Source: an uncultured Methylophilus sp.
Lineage (GTDB): Bacteria; Pseudomonadota; Gammaproteobacteria; Burkholderiales; Methylophilaceae
NCBI GenBank assembly: GCA_936943315.1
Contig: CAKZJM010000269.1
Location: 1 to 5,355 of the forward strand
DNA length: 5,355 bases
Reading direction: 5' to 3'
Shown here piece by piece: positions 1-5,355 of this stretch. The position numbers were made by a program, and so were the translations under genes. Position 1 is the first letter of the stretch. Each line of letters opens with the position of its first letter. The notes under the pieces were generated by a model. The model did no database searches. It saw only the letters and a program-made list of their open reading frames with translations, and was not told the origin of the DNA.

Positions 1-450
1 GCCGCTCACACCACCGGTAAATTGCCCATCCACCATTTCCGGGTCGGTGCCTATCAGGTGTTCAATGCCATACGCCGCCGCGATGGGTTGTGTGACAAAA
101 CTGTTGGTCGCCGTAATCACCATGCACAAATCGCCGTTGGCTTTATGCTGATTGACCAGGTCTTGCGCCTTTTGCGTCATCATCGGGCGGATGACCTGAG
201 TCATATATTTTTTGTGCAGCTCATCCAGAAAAGCTTTGGGATGCTGCGACAAGGGCTTTAACTGGAACTGGAGGAACGCATAAATATCCAGGGTGCCATT
301 TTTGTAGTCCTCGTAAAACTGCTCGTTGCGTGCTTTGTGCTGCTCAGCGTCTAGCAAGCCTTCGCCAATTAAAAACAAACTCCAGTTGTAGTCACTATCC
401 CCTGCCAGCAGGGTATTATCCAAATCAAATAAGGCCAGGTTTTGCTTCAT
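1..450 (-). CDS. HAD superfamily hydrolase, subfamily IB (SerB-like phosphatase), 3' end cut by window edge
   Basis: An open frame runs from the ATG at 450 to the window edge, giving 150 residues with no stop. It begins MKQNLALFDLDNTLL. HAD motif I is the DLDNT block, with predicted nucleophile Asp9 and acid/base Asp11. The ITATN block at 112-116 is HAD motif II, with Thr113. The helical cap between them, including the stretch around FYEDYKNG, is typical of the TIGR01490-type subfamily IB proteins that are often annotated as phosphoserine-phosphatase-like. Such proteins are usually about 220 residues, so roughly 70 residues, including motif III Lys and the motif IV acidic pair, lie outside the window. 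It is expected to be a cytoplasmic Mg-dependent phosphatase, but its substrate cannot be read from the sequence and I would not call it serB. It starts 20 bases after the exporter's stop, so co-transcription is likely. Its Shine-Dalgarno is weak (GAAGAA, far from the ATG). Confidence 0.9.
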   Translation of the reverse strand, partial: MKQNLALFDLDNTLLAGDSDYNWSLFLIGEGLLDAEQHKARNEQFYEDYKNGTLDIYAFLQFQLKPLSQHPKAFLDELHKKYMTQVIRPMMTQKAQDLVNQHKANGDLCMVITATNSFVTQPIAAAYGIEHLIGTDPEMVDGQFTGGVSG

Positions 451-470
451 AAAATTAAGTTCTTCAGTTA

Positions 471-1364
471 TTAAACAATCTGTTCATCGGGCACGGCTTC
501 TGTAGTGGCTGTCAGTACCAGGAACACGCCCACCAAAATGACCGCCAGTGCAAGATATTCCATGACATGGATACGCTCGTCGGCAAACCAGCCCCCAACT
601 GCGAAAGCAACGACTGGATTGACGAACGTATTGCTGCTGGCGACTAATGGACGCACATGGTGCAGCAACCAATAATAAGCTGAAAAAGTGATCATAGAGC
701 CAGGCACAATCAAGAAGCCGATTGCAGTCCAGGAGTGTGCTGAAACCTGGGAAGGAAAATGCTGGCTAAATGCAGCAGCGAATAAAAGCGAGATTAACCC
801 GCCACATAACATCTGGCAGGCGGCGCCCATGAGCCCGCTGGGCATGGCGAGATGTTTACCCCAGACCGACCCCAGCGACCATGAGGCCGCTGCAAACATC
901 AGCAAACCGGCGCTGAGCCAGTCCCCTTGCAAACTGCCACGCGTATTCAGCAATACAATCCCTACCAGACCAATGGCAATGCCCAGCCATTCGCGTCGGC
1001 TGATTTTGTGACCCCACATGCTGGAGAACACCGCCATCCAAATGGGGGCAGTCGCGATTGCCAATGCAGCCACACTAGACGAAACATGCAACTGTACGTT
1101 TGACACTGTGCCATTACCCAGCACCGGCAATAAAAGCCCCACCAGGGCGGCGCCGCGCCATTGCTTAAAAGTGGGCGCAGCGTGGCCCATGCTGCGCAAA
1201 ATAACATACAACAACGACCCGGCAACCGTGAAACGCACACCCACCATGATAAAGGGCGGAAAACTCTCAATGGCATATTTGATGGCGAGATAGGTCGACC
1301 CCCAGATGAAGTAGGTGCAAGCCAACGCAATGATCACTAGCCACCATTGATTTTTTTGCGCCAT
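471..1364 (-). CDS. yedA: YedA-like drug/metabolite exporter, EamA/DMT superfamily
   Basis: The protein has 297 residues and about ten hydrophobic segments (roughly 8-26, 37-55, 70-88, 95-115, 127-141, 150-166, 178-198, 211-229, 240-260 and 269-287), arranged as the two five-helix EamA repeats of the drug/metabolite transporter superfamily. It resembles E. coli YedA as I recall it: WGSTY at 21-25, ESFPP, GVRF at 42-45, GNG at 83-85, the SS-AA stretch near 96-100, GIAIGLVGIVLLN, W-LGSVWG and VNPVVA at 248-253. It should sit in the inner membrane and export a small molecule. The substrate is unknown, and the symbol reflects similarity rather than proven orthology. I chose the ATG at 1364 (MAQKNQWW) because AAAGG lies nine bases upstream. 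A longer frame from 1418 would be translated through the leuA terminator hairpin. The gene ends in tandem TAA TAA and is followed 20 bases later by the HAD phosphatase. Confidence 0.92.
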   Translation of the reverse strand: MAQKNQWWLVIIALACTYFIWGSTYLAIKYAIESFPPFIMVGVRFTVAGSLLYVILRSMGHAAPTFKQWRGAALVGLLLPVLGNGTVSNVQLHVSSSVAALAIATAPIWMAVFSSMWGHKISRREWLGIAIGLVGIVLLNTRGSLQGDWLSAGLLMFAAASWSLGSVWGKHLAMPSGLMGAACQMLCGGLISLLFAAAFSQHFPSQVSAHSWTAIGFLIVPGSMITFSAYYWLLHHVRPLVASSNTFVNPVVAFAVGGWFADERIHVMEYLALAVILVGVFLVLTATTEAVPDEQIV

Positions 1365-1382
1365 CCCGACTAACCTTTCTCC

Positions 1383-1424
1383 AAAAAATAAAAACGCTTG
1401 CTGTTTGGTCCACAGCAAGCGTTT
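1383..1424 (-). terminator. Intrinsic terminator of leuA
   Basis: The arms 1392-1403 and 1413-1424 (CAGCAAGCGTTT and its complement) are a perfect 12-bp inverted repeat. A thirteenth pair is possible at 1404/1412, leaving a 7-9 base loop. Read leftward, the stem is followed by a T-run (TTTTTATTTTTT, which includes the last stem bases). It begins 14 bases after the leuA stop. The exporter's ribosome-binding region starts immediately after the T-run, so the hairpin lies between leuA and the exporter and may set the amount of read-through. Confidence 0.92.
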
Positions 1425-1437
1425 GCCTAATACCTCA

Positions 1438-2970
1438 TTACACTTGCGGATTCAGTTTTTCCGGTTTGGCATATAACTTATTCAATGCGTTCAAATAAGC
1501 CTTGGCGGAAGCTACCACGATATCAGTATCCGCCCCTTGCCCATTGACAATGCGGCCACCCTTGGCCAGTCGCACGGTGACTTCACCTTGCGCATCAGTG
1601 CCGCTGGTAATGTTGCTCACTGAATACAGCAACAGCTCAGATTGGCTTTGCACCACATTTTCAATCGCCTTGAAGGTCGCATCGACCGGGCCGCCGCCAT
1701 TGGCTTCGGTGCGTTGCTCGGCACCGTCCACGCCCAAGGTTAAAATCGCATGCGGAATCTCACCGGTTTGTGAAGCCACTTGCAGGTAAGAGAGTTTGAA
1801 CATCTCACGTGACTCCTGCACCACTTCGTCATTGACCAGGGCATGCAAATCTTCATCAAAGATTTCAGATTTTTTATCCGCTAGCTCTTTAAAGCGGGCG
1901 AAGGCGGCATTGAGCGCGTCTTCGCTCTCCAGTTCAATACCCAGCTCTTTCAAACGTGTACGGAACGCATTGCGGCCAGACAGCTTGCCTAGCGTTAACT
2001 TATTAGCACCCCAGCCCACGTCTTCTGCACGCATGATCTCGTAGGTTTCGCGGTGTTTGAGCACCCCATCCTGGTGAATGCCAGACTCATGTGCAAAGGC
2101 ATTGGCGCCCACAATCGCCTTGTTAGGCTGCACCGGGTAGCCAGTAATGGTGGATACCAGCTTGGAGGCAGGCACAATTTGTGTGGTGTCGATACGCGTG
2201 GTCAGGTTGAAAATATCACTGCGGGTTTTAATCGCCATCACAATTTCTTCCAGGCTGGCGTTACCTGCACGTTCACCCAAACCATTAATCGTGCACTCCA
2301 CCTGGCGCGCACCATTCATGACGGCAGACAGCGAGTTGGCCACGGCCATGCCGAGGTCGTTATGGCAATGCGTAGACCAGATCACCTTATCGGAATTTTT
2401 GACGCGCTTAATCAGCTCGGCCATGCGCTCGCCCCACACGGAGGGGATGCTGTAGCCTACAGTATCCGGCACGTTAATGGTTTTGGCACCGGCTTCGATC
2501 ACGGCTTCAAACACGCGCACCAGAAAATCAACCTCAGAGCGCACGGCATCTTCCGCTGAAAACTCCACGTCTTCAGTATATTCACGCGCCCATTTCACCG
2601 CTTGCACGGCCCGCTCAACCACCTGGTCTTCGGTCATGCGCAGCTTGTTTTCCATATGGATTTTGCTGGTGGCGATAAAGGTATGAATACGGCCCTTAGC
2701 CGCATGCTGAATCGCCTCACCGGCACGGCGCACGTCATTCTCACTGGCGCGGGCCAGGGAGCACACAGTAGAAGTTTTAATGACTTTGGCGATTTCTGAA
2801 ATCGCCTCGAAATCCCCGGGACTGGCCGCCGCAAATCCGGCTTCAATCACATCCACACCCAGTTTTTCCAGCTGGCGTGCAATGCGGATTTTTTCTTCTT
2901 TGGTCATCGCGGCGCCCGGGCTTTGTTCGCCATCACGCAGCGTGGTATCAAAAATAATAATTTGTTCCAT
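1438..2970 (-). CDS. leuA: 2-isopropylmalate synthase
   Basis: This 510-residue cytoplasmic enzyme condenses acetyl-CoA with 2-oxoisovalerate to give 2-isopropylmalate, the first committed step of leucine synthesis. The N-terminal TIM barrel (about 1-270) carries the first family signature LRDGEQSPGA at 11-20 with metal-binding Asp13. It also has STHCHND at 199-205, with metal ligands His201 and His203, and the second signature LGERAGNASLEE at 231-242. A linker (about 270-385) includes HESGIHQDG. The C-terminal leucine-binding regulatory domain (about 385-500) includes GGGPVDATFKAI at 425-436, so leucine feedback inhibition is expected. The length is normal for the roughly 510-520 residue bacterial type. 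The ATG at 2970 is set by AGGA six bases upstream and by MEQIIIFDTTLRDG, the usual family N-terminus. The gene has its own promoter and terminator. Confidence 0.98.
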   Translation of the reverse strand: MEQIIIFDTTLRDGEQSPGAAMTKEEKIRIARQLEKLGVDVIEAGFAAASPGDFEAISEIAKVIKTSTVCSLARASENDVRRAGEAIQHAAKGRIHTFIATSKIHMENKLRMTEDQVVERAVQAVKWAREYTEDVEFSAEDAVRSEVDFLVRVFEAVIEAGAKTINVPDTVGYSIPSVWGERMAELIKRVKNSDKVIWSTHCHNDLGMAVANSLSAVMNGARQVECTINGLGERAGNASLEEIVMAIKTRSDIFNLTTRIDTTQIVPASKLVSTITGYPVQPNKAIVGANAFAHESGIHQDGVLKHRETYEIMRAEDVGWGANKLTLGKLSGRNAFRTRLKELGIELESEDALNAAFARFKELADKKSEIFDEDLHALVNDEVVQESREMFKLSYLQVASQTGEIPHAILTLGVDGAEQRTEANGGGPVDATFKAIENVVQSQSELLLYSVSNITSGTDAQGEVTVRLAKGGRIVNGQGADTDIVVASAKAYLNALNKLYAKPEKLNPQV

Positions 2971-2977
2971 GTATGTT

Positions 2978-2990
2978 CCTATCTGATAGG
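2978..2990. promoter_or_regulatory. 13-bp palindrome between leuA -10 box and start codon
   Basis: CCTATC T GATAGG is a perfect 6+1+6 inverted repeat. It lies just downstream of the predicted leuA -10 box, covers the likely transcription start, and ends inside the leuA Shine-Dalgarno. A one-base loop cannot form a full RNA hairpin, so a dimeric protein-binding site on DNA would be the better reading. No regulator is identified and the repeat is short, so chance cannot be excluded. Confidence 0.35.
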
Positions 2991-2994
2991 CAGA

Positions 2995-3023
2995 ATTTTA
3001 CCCGCTTGTCCTACACTTGACCA
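2995..3023 (-). promoter_or_regulatory. Predicted sigma70-type promoter of leuA
   Basis: Read leftward, a -35-like TGGTCA (3018-3023, 4 of 6 matches to TTGACA) is followed after exactly 17 bases by TAAAAT (2995-3000, 5 of 6 matches to TATAAT). Transcription should start near 2988, giving a leader of about 18 bases with AGGA six bases before the ATG. It lies downstream of the pssA terminator, which supports independent transcription of leuA. The leader is too short to hold a leucine-codon leader peptide or attenuator. Confidence 0.6.
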
Positions 3024-3050
3024 CAACCTTAGCCCACACGTGCCATGGAT

Positions 3051-3078
3051 AAAAAAACGCGCCACAAAGACGCGTTTT
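3051..3078 (-). terminator. Intrinsic terminator of pssA
   Basis: The arms 3054-3061 and 3071-3078 (AAAACGCG/CGCGTTTT) pair perfectly over 8 bp with a 9-base loop. Read leftward, the stem runs into seven consecutive T residues (3057-3051). It starts about 20 bases after the pssA stop codon and ends 27 bases before the leuA -35 box, so it separates the two units. Confidence 0.87.
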
Positions 3079-3097
3079 CTCTAAGCAAAACACCTCG

Positions 3098-3889
3098 TTA
3101 CTGACCGCGTTTTTTGGCCTCCAGCCGTCCGCGCACCCACATATAGTATCCAGACAACGCATAGACAAACACCACGCTGAACAATACTTCTGGCGGACTG
3201 TAGGAAATCAGCACAAATGCCATCACCACCGCCAGAATCGCCACAAAAGGCACTGAATGCCTGAGGTTGATATCCTTGCCACTGTAAAACTTGAGGTCAG
3301 ACACCATAGAACCGGCCGCGAAGATGGTCAGGAACCAGGCGATCCATTTCACTTGCAAGGCGCCAAAGAAAATTTCACGGCCATCAATATTGTATTCGTA
3401 CGAAACCCAGACAAAACCTGCCAGCAAAGCCGCTGCCGCAGGGCTGGGCAACCCCTGAAAGAAACGCTTATCCTGAAACGGGTCATCCAGCTTGGTATTA
3501 AAACGGGCCAGACGTAAGGCAGCACACGCACAATAAATAAAGGCAGCGATCCAACCCAGCTTGTTCATGGGCTGCAATGCCCACACATACATGATCAAGG
3601 CTGGCGCAACGCCAAAAGACACCATGTCTGACAGGCTGTCATATTCCGCGCCAAACGCACTTTGCGTTTTGGTCATACGCGCCACACGGCCATCTAGACC
3701 GTCCATCACCATGGCGATAAAAATCGCAATCGCTGACTGTTCAAAATGCTGGTTCATCGCCTGCACAATGGCATAAAACCCGCCAAACAAAGCCGCAGAG
3801 GTAAACAAGTTTGGGAGCAGGTAAATGCCACGCTGACGCAAACTGGTATGTTCTTCACGTCGGGATATGCGGGTTTGTGAGTCTGACAT
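3098..3889 (-). CDS. pssA: CDP-diacylglycerol--serine O-phosphatidyltransferase (phosphatidylserine synthase)
   Basis: This multi-spanning inner-membrane enzyme transfers phosphatidyl from CDP-diacylglycerol to L-serine, giving phosphatidylserine, the precursor of phosphatidylethanolamine. From the start used here it has 263 residues. The full CDP-alcohol phosphatidyltransferase motif D-x2-D-G-x2-A-R-x8-G-x3-D-x3-D is present, with Asp63, Asp66, Gly67, Ala70, Arg71, Gly80, Asp84 and Asp88. GIYLLPNLFT at 21-30 and FQGLPSPAAA at 144-153 point to the PssA subgroup rather than PgsA. About eight hydrophobic segments are visible, and the C-terminus is short and basic (EAKKRGQ). I prefer MSDSQTRIS at 3889 because it gives the usual polar N-terminus. 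In-frame ATGs at 3919 and 3946 would add a hydrophobic extension. None of the three has a good Shine-Dalgarno, so the start is uncertain. psd, a common neighbour, is not adjacent. Confidence 0.95.
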   Translation of the reverse strand: MSDSQTRISRREEHTSLRQRGIYLLPNLFTSAALFGGFYAIVQAMNQHFEQSAIAIFIAMVMDGLDGRVARMTKTQSAFGAEYDSLSDMVSFGVAPALIMYVWALQPMNKLGWIAAFIYCACAALRLARFNTKLDDPFQDKRFFQGLPSPAAAALLAGFVWVSYEYNIDGREIFFGALQVKWIAWFLTIFAAGSMVSDLKFYSGKDINLRHSVPFVAILAVVMAFVLISYSPPEVLFSVVFVYALSGYYMWVRGRLEAKKRGQ

Positions 3890-3908
3890 AGAAAAGATCA
3901 ACAATAGA

Positions 3909-3937
3909 GATATGCGCATTGTTGCGGGCAATGACAA
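3909..3937 (-). promoter_or_regulatory. Weak candidate promoter of pssA
   Basis: Read leftward, TTGTCA (3932-3937, 5 of 6 matches to TTGACA) is followed after 17 bases by CATATC (3909-3914, only 3 of 6 matches to TATAAT). If used, transcription would start near 3902, downstream of the alternative ATGs at 3919 and 3946 and about a dozen bases before the ATG at 3889. The -10 is poor, and an overlapping alternative pair (TTGCAT and AACAAT, also 17 bases apart) exists, so this is tentative. Confidence 0.3.
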
Positions 3938-3947
3938 AAAATGCAAG

Positions 3948-3978
3948 CGCGGCCAGGCAAAGAAAAAGCCCTGGCGCG
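3948..3978. repeat. Imperfect inverted repeat in the pssA/tgt divergent promoter region
   Basis: GCCAGG (3952-3957) is complementary to CCTGGC (3970-3975). After one bulged G at 3951, the pairing continues for three more GC pairs (3948-3950 with 3976-3978). The central 12 bases are A-rich. It lies between the candidate pssA -35 and the tgt -10, where a shared operator could sit. No regulator is recognised and the structure may be fortuitous. Confidence 0.3.
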
Positions 3979-4002
3979 TGTTCAGGTTGCAACATCGCGC
4001 TG

Positions 4003-4011
4003 TGTTAAAAT
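4003..4011 (+). promoter_or_regulatory. Extended -10 promoter element of tgt
   Basis: TGTTAAAAT contains the extended -10 dinucleotide TG, one spacer base, and TAAAAT (5 of 6 matches to TATAAT). No convincing -35 is seen at 16-18 bases upstream, which is tolerated by extended -10 promoters. Transcription should begin near 4018, giving an untranslated leader of about 27 bases before the tgt ATG. Confidence 0.55.
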
Positions 4012-4044
4012 AGTCGTTTATTTCAGCCAGTTACCCTCATTTTC

Positions 4045-5235
4045 ATGCAGTTTTCTCTACATAACACCGATGGCCTCGCCCGCCGTGGCACCGTCAGCCT
4101 GCCGCACGGCGAAGTGCAAACCCCGGCCTTTATGCCAGTGGGGACTTATGGCACCGTCAAGGCCATGTCCCCGCAAGAGCTCAATGATATCCAGGCCCAC
4201 ATCGTGCTCGGCAACACATTTCACTTGTGGTTACGCCCAGGCCTGGAAGTGATTGCTGCACATGATGGCCTGCACACATTCATGGGCTGGAATAACCCCA
4301 TCCTCACCGACTCTGGCGGCTTTCAGGTGTGGAGCCTTGGGGATCTACGCAAAATCACTGAAGAAGGCGTGAAGTTCCAGTCCCCCATCAACGGTGACCG
4401 CTGTTTCTTGACGCCGGAAGAGTCCATGCGCATCCAGCGCGTGCTCAACAGTGACATCGTCATGATTTTTGACGAATGCACCCCCTATCCGGCCAGCCAC
4501 GATCAGGCACGCAAATCGATGGAACTCAGCCTGCGCTGGGCACAACGCAGCCGGGATGCCTTTAATGTCTACCAAACCCAGACCATCACCCACACACTCG
4601 CCATGGTGGGCGGTCCTGCCGAAGTGAGCCAGTTACGATCAGACAACACCCCAACCAACGGCAATGCCTTATTCGGGATTATTCAGGGCGGCATGTACGA
4701 AGACCTGCGCGACATATCGCGCCAGGGGCTGGAAGCGATTGGTTTTGACGGCTACGCGATTGGTGGCTTGTCCGTGGGCGAACCCAAAGAAGATATGTTA
4801 CGCATTCTGGCGCATACCGCACCACAAATGCCAACTGACAAACCACGCTACCTCATGGGCGTCGGCACTCCAGAAGACCTGGTCGATGCCGTCAGCTATG
4901 GCGTCGACATGTTTGATTGCGTCATGCCTACCCGCAATGCACGAAATGGCTGGCTGTTCACCCAATATGGTGATGTCAAAATTAAAAATGCCAGCTACAA
5001 GACAGATACCCGTCCATTAGATGATGAGTGTGAGTGCTATACCTGTCAGAATTTCAGCCGGGCTTATTTGCATCACCTGCATCGTATCGGTGAAATTCTG
5101 GGCGCCCGGTTGAATACCATTCATAACCTGCATTATTACCAGGTGTTAATGCAAGGGATGCGGGCGGCGATTGAAGAGAACCGTTTTGAGACGTTTAAGG
5201 CGGAGTTTGCTCGGAAGCGGGCGGAGAAGAGATAA
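4045..5235 (+). CDS. tgt: tRNA-guanine transglycosylase (queuine/preQ1 tRNA-ribosyltransferase)
   Basis: This cytoplasmic zinc enzyme exchanges guanine-34 for preQ1 in the anticodon of tRNAs Asp, Asn, His and Tyr, on the way to queuosine. All key residues are present: acid/base Asp89 in ILTDSGGFQ, Asp143 in IFDECTPYP, Gln214 in GIIQGG, the substrate loop GGLSVGE at 240-246, and nucleophile Asp291 in MFDCVMPTRNAR. Zinc ligands are Cys329, Cys331, Cys334 and His360. It has 396 residues, against about 375 in E. coli. The excess is explained by a 27-residue insertion between SRDAF (169-173) and NALFGIIQG (207-215), which shifts every later catalytic residue by exactly 27. The C-terminus is somewhat shorter than in E. 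coli. The ATG at 4045 is the first in frame after a stop at 4006. No clear Shine-Dalgarno precedes it. Confidence 0.98.
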   Translation: MQFSLHNTDGLARRGTVSLPHGEVQTPAFMPVGTYGTVKAMSPQELNDIQAHIVLGNTFHLWLRPGLEVIAAHDGLHTFMGWNNPILTDSGGFQVWSLGDLRKITEEGVKFQSPINGDRCFLTPEESMRIQRVLNSDIVMIFDECTPYPASHDQARKSMELSLRWAQRSRDAFNVYQTQTITHTLAMVGGPAEVSQLRSDNTPTNGNALFGIIQGGMYEDLRDISRQGLEAIGFDGYAIGGLSVGEPKEDMLRILAHTAPQMPTDKPRYLMGVGTPEDLVDAVSYGVDMFDCVMPTRNARNGWLFTQYGDVKIKNASYKTDTRPLDDECECYTCQNFSRAYLHHLHRIGEILGARLNTIHNLHYYQVLMQGMRAAIEENRFETFKAEFARKRAEKR

Positions 5236-5272
5236 GCATTTGCATAGTAATAACTCAGCGAATGTCTCCAAT

Positions 5273-5349
5273 TGTGGCGCCACAGAAAATTAGCTTTCTC
5301 TTTCGCCTGTAGGCGACCATTCTTTCTTATGCTTGTCCATAAGAAAGAA
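5273..5349. repeat. Cluster of three inverted repeats downstream of tgt, possible dispersed intergenic repeat
   Basis: Three perfect inverted repeats lie in 77 bases: the 12-base palindrome TGTGGCGCCACA (5273-5284); TCGCCT/AGGCGA with a 2-base centre (5303-5316); and TTCTTTCTTATG/CATAAGAAAGAA with a 6-base loop (5320-5349). The last is not followed by a T-run on either strand, so it is not a standard terminator. Read leftward, a 16-codon frame (5340-5290, MDKHKKEWSPTGERES) has the look of short spurious 'DKHKKE' peptides that I recall from repeated intergenic DNA in proteobacteria. That recollection is unverified. No gene is supported between 5236 and 5355. Confidence 0.45.
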
Positions 5350-5355
5350 GGCAAA

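Noticed and set aside
1365..1418. 18-residue N-terminal extension of the exporter (MLWTKQQAFLFFGERLVG)
   Set aside because: These codons are the right half of the leuA terminator hairpin, its T-run and the Shine-Dalgarno. The start at 1364 has well-placed AAAGG and fits the usual family length.
2053..2559. Rightward 168-codon open frame inside leuA
   Set aside because: It is antisense to the conserved LeuA catalytic barrel. Its residue pattern (many His, Arg, Asn) is typical of a shadow frame, and no domain is recognised.
3034..3044. CACGTG palindrome upstream of the leuA -35 box
   Set aside because: A six-base palindrome is expected often by chance and has no supporting flanking symmetry or known bacterial regulator that I can assign.
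2971..3050. Leucine attenuator or leader peptide upstream of leuA
   Set aside because: The predicted leader is about 18 bases, there is no run of leucine codons, and the nearby hairpin at 3051-3078 lies upstream of the promoter and belongs to pssA.
5320..5349. 30-base hairpin as a tgt terminator
   Set aside because: The 12-bp stem is AT-rich and no T-run follows it on either strand. It does not meet the pattern of an intrinsic terminator, although a role at the mRNA 3' end is possible.
5136..5354. Leftward 72-codon open frame overlapping the tgt 3' end
   Set aside because: About half lies antisense to conserved tgt sequence, and the rest is inverted-repeat DNA. It has no Shine-Dalgarno and no recognisable domain.
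1..5355. Novel defence system, mobile element, CRISPR array, tRNA or rRNA
   Set aside because: All five coding regions belong to recognised families, with four clear housekeeping or transport roles. No direct-repeat array, transposase, integrase, cloverleaf or rRNA-like sequence was seen on either strand.

Overview
The window looks like ordinary chromosomal housekeeping DNA from a betaproteobacterium. The LeuA, PssA, Tgt and YedA-like protein sequences, together with the moderate base composition, would fit the methylotrophic family Methylophilaceae (Methylophilus, Methylovorus or Methylotenera). That family assignment is an inference from protein flavour and was not tested by a search.

Layout. 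Four genes read leftward (minus strand) and one reads rightward. On the minus strand, in transcription order, are pssA (phosphatidylserine synthase, start near 3889), leuA (2-isopropylmalate synthase, start 2970), a YedA-like 10-helix exporter of the EamA/DMT superfamily (start 1364), and the first 150 codons of a HAD subfamily IB phosphatase (start 450) that runs off the left edge. On the plus strand, tgt (queuine/preQ1 tRNA-guanine transglycosylase, 4045-5235) is divergent from pssA. The last 120 bases hold no convincing gene but contain three nested inverted repeats that resemble a dispersed intergenic repeat.

Transcription units. Two intrinsic terminators on the minus strand separate the genes: one follows pssA (3051-3078) and one follows leuA (1383-1424). 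leuA has its own sigma70-like promoter (2995-3023) with a leader of only about 18 bases, too short for a leucine attenuator. The exporter and the HAD phosphatase are 20 bases apart and probably form an operon. The exporter's Shine-Dalgarno sits directly against the U-tract of the leuA terminator, so this pair may be expressed by read-through from leuA. tgt has an extended -10 promoter and no visible Shine-Dalgarno.

Function. The genes serve separate pathways: leucine biosynthesis, phosphatidylserine and phosphatidylethanolamine synthesis, tRNA queuosine modification, and small-molecule export with a linked phosphatase of unknown substrate. I see no mobile element, defence system, CRISPR array or RNA gene. 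The features most worth a second look are a 27-residue insertion in Tgt, the palindrome over the leuA start region, the terminator and ribosome-binding-site junction upstream of the exporter, and the repeat-like tail.
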